DNA from: Desulfobacteraceae bacterium
GTDB taxonomy: Bacteria > Desulfobacterota > DSM-4660 > Desulfatiglandales > Desulfatiglandaceae
DNA length: 9,550 bases
Reading direction: 5' to 3'
Assembly: GCA_011048855.1 (NCBI GenBank)
Contig: DSCZ01000054.1
Location: 1 to 9,550, forward strand
Positions 7,401 to 9,550 of the stretch are shown here, piece after piece; position 1 is the stretch's first letter, and the number at the start of each line of letters is the position of its first letter. The position numbers and the translations under genes are program-made. The notes beneath the pieces were generated by a model. The model worked only from the letters and a program-made list of their open reading frames with translations. It did not search any database and was not told the origin of the DNA.

Positions 7401-7958
7401 ACTGTAACGATTCAAGATCTACCCAACACGCAGGATAAAAGTGAAGTAAAAATCGCCGGTGTCATCGAAAAAATGAAAATGAAACGCACCAAAAAAGGCG
7501 ATAAAATGGCGGTGATCACGATCGAGGATCTATCAGGGTCCGTCGAGGCGATCGTGTTTCCGGAATTGTTCCAGAGCTCCACCCCGCTTCTCAAAAGTGA
7601 AGAACCACTGCTGTTTACAGGAACCGCGGAAGTCGGAGAAGGAGCGGCCAAGATCCTTCTTCAGGATATAGCCACATTCGAATCCGTGCGTCAGAAAAAC
7701 ATAAAGACCGTGGAGATTCGGCTGCACGAAGCCGGAACAGATCGAAGCCTCCTCCAGCAGCTTGTGGACGTGGTTTTCCAGTACCCCGGGGAATGCCGGC
7801 TGAGGATCCGAATCGAATATTCGGCAGGCGGCCATGTGGTTATAACGGCCGGGGAAAGGTTTCGAATCTTTCCATCGGACGAATGTCTTTCGACGATCGA
7901 GTCGGTTGCAGGCCGCCCGGTCAAATGTTTAGACACCAACGGCAATGGCTTTCATTGA
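4470..7958 (+). CDS. dnaE: DNA polymerase III subunit alpha (DnaE)
   Basis: DnaE is the catalytic subunit of the replicative DNA polymerase III holoenzyme. The 1162-residue protein is full length (E. coli 1160). The PHP domain comes first (about 8-220). The C-family polymerase core follows, with GPGRGSAAGS at about 371-380, the aspartate cluster PDIDIDFC (D413/D415/D417) and a third acidic residue in KFDFLGL (D566), matching the E. coli D401/D403/D555 triad. YGFNKSHSAAYA lies near 756. A beta-clamp-binding-like motif QMSMFDMF starts at 918, where E. coli has QADMF at 920. An OB fold (about 992-1060) and a C-terminal domain complete it. All nine expected PHP metal ligands are present: H11, H13, D20, H45, E70, H122, C143, D211 and H213. 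The start is GTG 4470, set by the ribosome binding site. The gene is divergent from the receiver-rarA unit, and the stop is 30 bases from the convergent QueG-like gene. Confidence 0.98.
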   Translation: MSAPDPFVHLHVHTEYSLLDGAIRIEQMLSKCKSLDMPAVAVTDHGNMFGTVQFYDLATRAGIKPIIGAEVYVAPGDRRDRTQPADGTPSAHHLVLLVMNETGYRNLSRLITLGHLEGFYYHPRVDFELLAQYNEGLIALTACLKGMVPDLINRGMYDAAREKTMELQRIFDNDRLYLEVQANKLPRQEIVNQGLREISGDLSIPLAATNDCHYLNREDAEVHDVLLCIQTGKTLDDENRLKFTGTEFYFKTRAEMLEALPDFEDALDNTWHIAQKCNYEMEFGSYKYPVFHLSDNRSLEDLFEEAARKGFAARMEAMEQEEGPTDAAQVEEYRRRLQYEIGIIKKMGFAGYFLIVADFIEFARKEGIPVGPGRGSAAGSLVAYSLRITNIDPMKYGLLFERFLNPGRISMPDIDIDFCITGRDEVIKYVAEKYGRENVSQIITFGTMKARGAIRDVGRTLSIPLGEVDRIAKLVPEGPGVSLEAAIESEPQLKQLERQEGPMGKLLKISRALEGLTRHASTHACGVVIADRPLVDYLPLFKGSRDEIVTQFTMDRVEQLGLIKFDFLGLKTLTVIKQALDLIARTTGKVIDIEKIPLDDKATFRLCSEGKTTGVFQLESSGMKELLRNLRPEVFEDVIALVALYRPGPLGSNMVKDFIDGKNGRGSIRYPLPQLAPVLKETYGVILYQEQVMKIAQIVANYSLAEADELRKAVGKKKPEVLAAHKRRFMDGALANQVPGETAGHLFALIDKFGGYGFNKSHSAAYALIAYQTAYLKAHYPVEFMAALLTQDMGNQDKTIKNIAECRAMGIQILPPDINESQADFAVVEKKIRFGLAAVKNVGLKAVDSIIEERTKNGPFKDLGDFCRRIEGAKVNRRVIEGLIECGALDFTGIYRSRLFAALDDVMKLCGGAHNSNQMSMFDMFDLQGGGGNGLLSFPEIDEWDEREKLRKEKNALGFYITGHPLDKYGSDVERFATVTIQDLPNTQDKSEVKIAGVIEKMKMKRTKKGDKMAVITIEDLSGSVEAIVFPELFQSSTPLLKSEEPLLFTGTAEVGEGAAKILLQDIATFESVRQKNIKTVEIRLHEAGTDRSLLQQLVDVVFQYPGECRLRIRIEYSAGGHVVITAGERFRIFPSDECLSTIESVAGRPVKCLDTNGNGFH

Positions 7959-7988
7959 CATTTCCACAGGCGGTATCGAAAGCTGGGA
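7959..7988. other. Gap between convergent dnaE and QueG-like genes
   Basis: These 30 bases separate two convergent stops. I see no GC-rich hairpin with a T-run on either strand, so neither gene has a recognisable intrinsic terminator here. Confidence 0.5.
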
Positions 7989-8780
7989 CTAATGTTTCTT
8001 CTTCCCGATCCGTTCCACGGGGTTCTTGAAGGAACAGGGGGTCACACAACAGCATTTTCCGCATACGTCCGCCAGCCCCAGGTGTTCATAAATCCTGGCA
8101 TTTTCGAGAAGCACCCGGTAGCAGAGGTGACGGTCGAGAGCATCGGCGGTGAGTGCACCGGGCGGACATTTGTCGATGCAGACACCGCAGGTACCGTTGT
8201 ATTCATGCAGGCACGCCGTTTGGGCCGTCCTGGGGGTGACCGGGATTCCAGCCGTGGTTATCAAACTTCCAAGTCGTCCACAGCATCCTTCGGAGGTTAT
8301 GAGCAGCCTGTGGCGGCCGAAGGCGCCGAGACCGGCCACGTAGGCGACGTGCTTGTGGGACCAGTCACTGATCAATCGGTTTGCATCAAAGTTGTGAGTG
8401 GGAGGCAGAACCGCAGACCTGAAGCCGGATCGGTCCAGGAGCAGGGCGAGGTGACCGTTTAAATCCCTGATGAGTCTGTTTGTCGCCACGTAAGCCTCGG
8501 CCCACTTTTCGGAAGCCTTTTTCCCCCGGCTGTTGCTCAAGGCGATTTCATGCACGAACGGGATGAAATACACAATCACGGTCCGGGCTCCCGGCAGCAG
8601 GTCCCCGGGAAGGGCATGAGTGGAGGACACCGCCTCCTTGAGCTTCAAAAACATGGGATCGGCCGCATCGGAAAAAGCCACAAGCGGCTTTCTCCACCGC
8701 ATTGCGCCTTCCGCCTCCTGTCTTTCCAGGATAAATTCTTCGATGCTTTTCCCCAAAAATTCAGCCGTCACATTCGGCAT
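7989..8780 (-). CDS. QueG-like double [4Fe-4S] cluster protein (COG1600-type)
   Basis: This 263-residue cytosolic protein resembles the epoxyqueuosine reductase (QueG) superfamily but is much shorter than QueG itself (roughly 370). The central block AGLGAFGRHRLLIT followed by GRLGSLITT matches the QueG-type core that precedes the ferredoxin domain. The C-terminal third carries two likely [4Fe-4S] sites: C190, C198, C201 and C205 (CGVCIDKCP), then C220 with C240, C243, C244, C245 and C249 (CGKCCCVTPC). The second site has a run of three cysteines and lacks the CP ending normally seen. ATG 8780 is the start because GGAGGGG (8792-8786) lies seven bases upstream; ATG 8834 would add 18 residues and a longer overlap. 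It overlaps the upstream gene's stop by 20 bases. Queuosine synthesis is possible but unproven; similar short proteins in anaerobes have no assigned role as far as I know. Confidence 0.8.
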   Translation of the reverse strand: MPNVTAEFLGKSIEEFILERQEAEGAMRWRKPLVAFSDAADPMFLKLKEAVSSTHALPGDLLPGARTVIVYFIPFVHEIALSNSRGKKASEKWAEAYVATNRLIRDLNGHLALLLDRSGFRSAVLPPTHNFDANRLISDWSHKHVAYVAGLGAFGRHRLLITSEGCCGRLGSLITTAGIPVTPRTAQTACLHEYNGTCGVCIDKCPPGALTADALDRHLCYRVLLENARIYEHLGLADVCGKCCCVTPCSFKNPVERIGKKKH

Positions 8781-9550
8781 GGACTCCCCTCCGTTCACAG
8801 CGGACCTCTCCGGATCCAGCAGGGGATCGCTCATCCACAGGTTTCTCCATCAACGCATTCGCCCCGGCATACATCCTGTCTCTGTCGACCGGCTCCACCC
8901 GCTTTACAATCCATTCCCTCATATTTACACCCGCCGGGAGCGATTGCTTGTAGCTCATGAAATCCAATTCAACTCCCAGCCTGTCCGCGATCTTCACCGC
9001 CAGAAGGGGCCAGATTTCCCCTATGTCCCCGACTATCGGAAGGCTCCCCGGAAGCCTGGCGAATCCTGACATCTCCATTCTGAAAGGCACCCCCATCACC
9101 TTGGTTTTCGGAAGACCCCTGTCGACCGAGCCTGATACGATGCCGGAATCCCTTTCTCTGAGCCATGCATTTTCCAGATTCGGGTCAAGATCTATCCGGA
9201 TCAGCGTCTTATTTTTCAGTGAATAGGTCCAGGAACCCTCCCAATCGGCCCATATACCGTGCCCGGTGAATCTTTCAAAAGGCCCGTCGTGGATCTCCTG
9301 CGAAAGCGCCACGGCGGATTCCATGATCACATCCGCCCCGGCCAACAGACTGGCGATCCGCTGGCAGCGCTCCGAAATCGGTATCGAATCACCAATCGCA
9401 ATCCCTACCTCTCCCCCGCCCACAAGTTGCGGCACCGTGACAAGCACCGGCTTTCCGGTGGCGGCCCCCACTCCGATCATCGTATACGGATCCGCCCCGC
9501 AGCCCACGATCCGCTCAAACGGCACCCCGGCCCGCTTCGCCAGGGCCAGG
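8761..9550 (-). CDS. Conserved-looking protein of unassigned family (5' end outside window)
   Basis: I do not recognise this family. The minus-strand frame is open from the right window edge (LALAKRAGVPFERIV...), so the GTG at 9525 is probably internal; at least 262 residues are encoded here. The protein has segments that look like conserved active-site or binding blocks: GCGADPYTMIGVG, VPQLVGGGEVGIAIGDSIP, SQEIHDGPFERFTGHGIW, IRIDLDPNLENAW, and PFRMEMSGFARLPGS with PIVGDIGEIWP. It is rich in Gly, Asp, His and Trp. I see no transmembrane segment or cysteine cluster; the Gly-rich blocks and IRIDLDP suggest a soluble alpha/beta enzyme. The last 30 or so residues look less ordered. Its stop lies 20 bases inside the QueG-like gene, so the two are probably one operon and may work together. 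Composition is like the neighbours, with no sign of recent transfer. Confidence 0.7.
   Translation of the reverse strand, partial: LALAKRAGVPFERIVGCGADPYTMIGVGAATGKPVLVTVPQLVGGGEVGIAIGDSIPISERCQRIASLLAGADVIMESAVALSQEIHDGPFERFTGHGIWADWEGSWTYSLKNKTLIRIDLDPNLENAWLRERDSGIVSGSVDRGLPKTKVMGVPFRMEMSGFARLPGSLPIVGDIGEIWPLLAVKIADRLGVELDFMSYKQSLPAGVNMREWIVKRVEPVDRDRMYAGANALMEKPVDERSPAGSGEVRCERRGVHAECDG
8786..8792 (-). promoter_or_regulatory. Ribosome binding site of the QueG-like gene
   Basis: GGAGGGG on the minus strand lies inside the last codons of the preceding gene. It sits at normal distance from ATG 8780-8778 and fixes that start over the upstream in-frame ATG at 8834. Confidence 0.8.

Noticed and set aside
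7992..8462. 156-codon plus-strand open frame opposite the QueG-like gene
   Set aside because: Shadow of the cysteine-rich coding region on the other strand; no domain.

Overview
This window is a chromosomal stretch from a bacterium that is probably a Desulfobacterota (former Deltaproteobacteria) member or a close relative. That placement is an inference from three things: the efp-epmA pair, the style of the intergenic repeat (arms containing TCGTAAAAAGTC), and an anaerobe-type QueG-like iron-sulfur protein. No RNA gene, CRISPR array, transposase or phage gene is visible. Coding density is high, and several neighbouring genes overlap by a few bases.

Left block, plus strand (2-2316). The window opens inside efp (elongation factor P), which keeps its modifiable lysine. 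It overlaps epmA, the EF-P beta-lysine ligase, so target and modifying enzyme are adjacent. After a 115-base gap comes an atypical J-domain protein with an N-terminal four-cysteine zinc-finger-like motif and a C-terminal J domain with an intact HPD.

Middle block, minus strand (2311-4133). A small receiver-like protein that lacks most of the phosphorylation-site residues is followed by rarA (clamp-loader-like AAA+ ATPase of stalled replication forks). The two overlap in a GTGA stop/start, so they are probably co-translated. The rarA 3' end overlaps the J-protein 3' end by 6 bases.

Intergenic region (4134-4469). The half next to the receiver gene is leader with short inverted repeats and a weak promoter candidate. 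The half next to dnaE is a roughly 140-base element with imperfect terminal inverted repeats and internal hairpins, resembling a MITE or a dispersed intergenic repeat. It ends 27 bases before the dnaE start.

Right block. dnaE (4470-7958, plus) encodes a full-length replicative polymerase III alpha subunit. All nine expected metal-binding residues of its PHP domain appear intact, unlike in E. coli. Convergent to it on the minus strand are a 263-residue QueG-like double [4Fe-4S] protein and, overlapping its start, the 3' part of a well-formed gene I could not assign to a family. That gene runs off the right edge.

Functionally the window is mostly housekeeping: translation of polyproline stretches (efp/epmA) and replication and fork rescue (rarA, dnaE). 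The less-explained parts are the zinc-finger/J-domain protein, the degenerate receiver coupled to rarA, the element in front of dnaE, and the unassigned gene with its QueG-like partner. I see no clear multi-gene undescribed system; the unassigned pair at the right edge is the best candidate for new biology.
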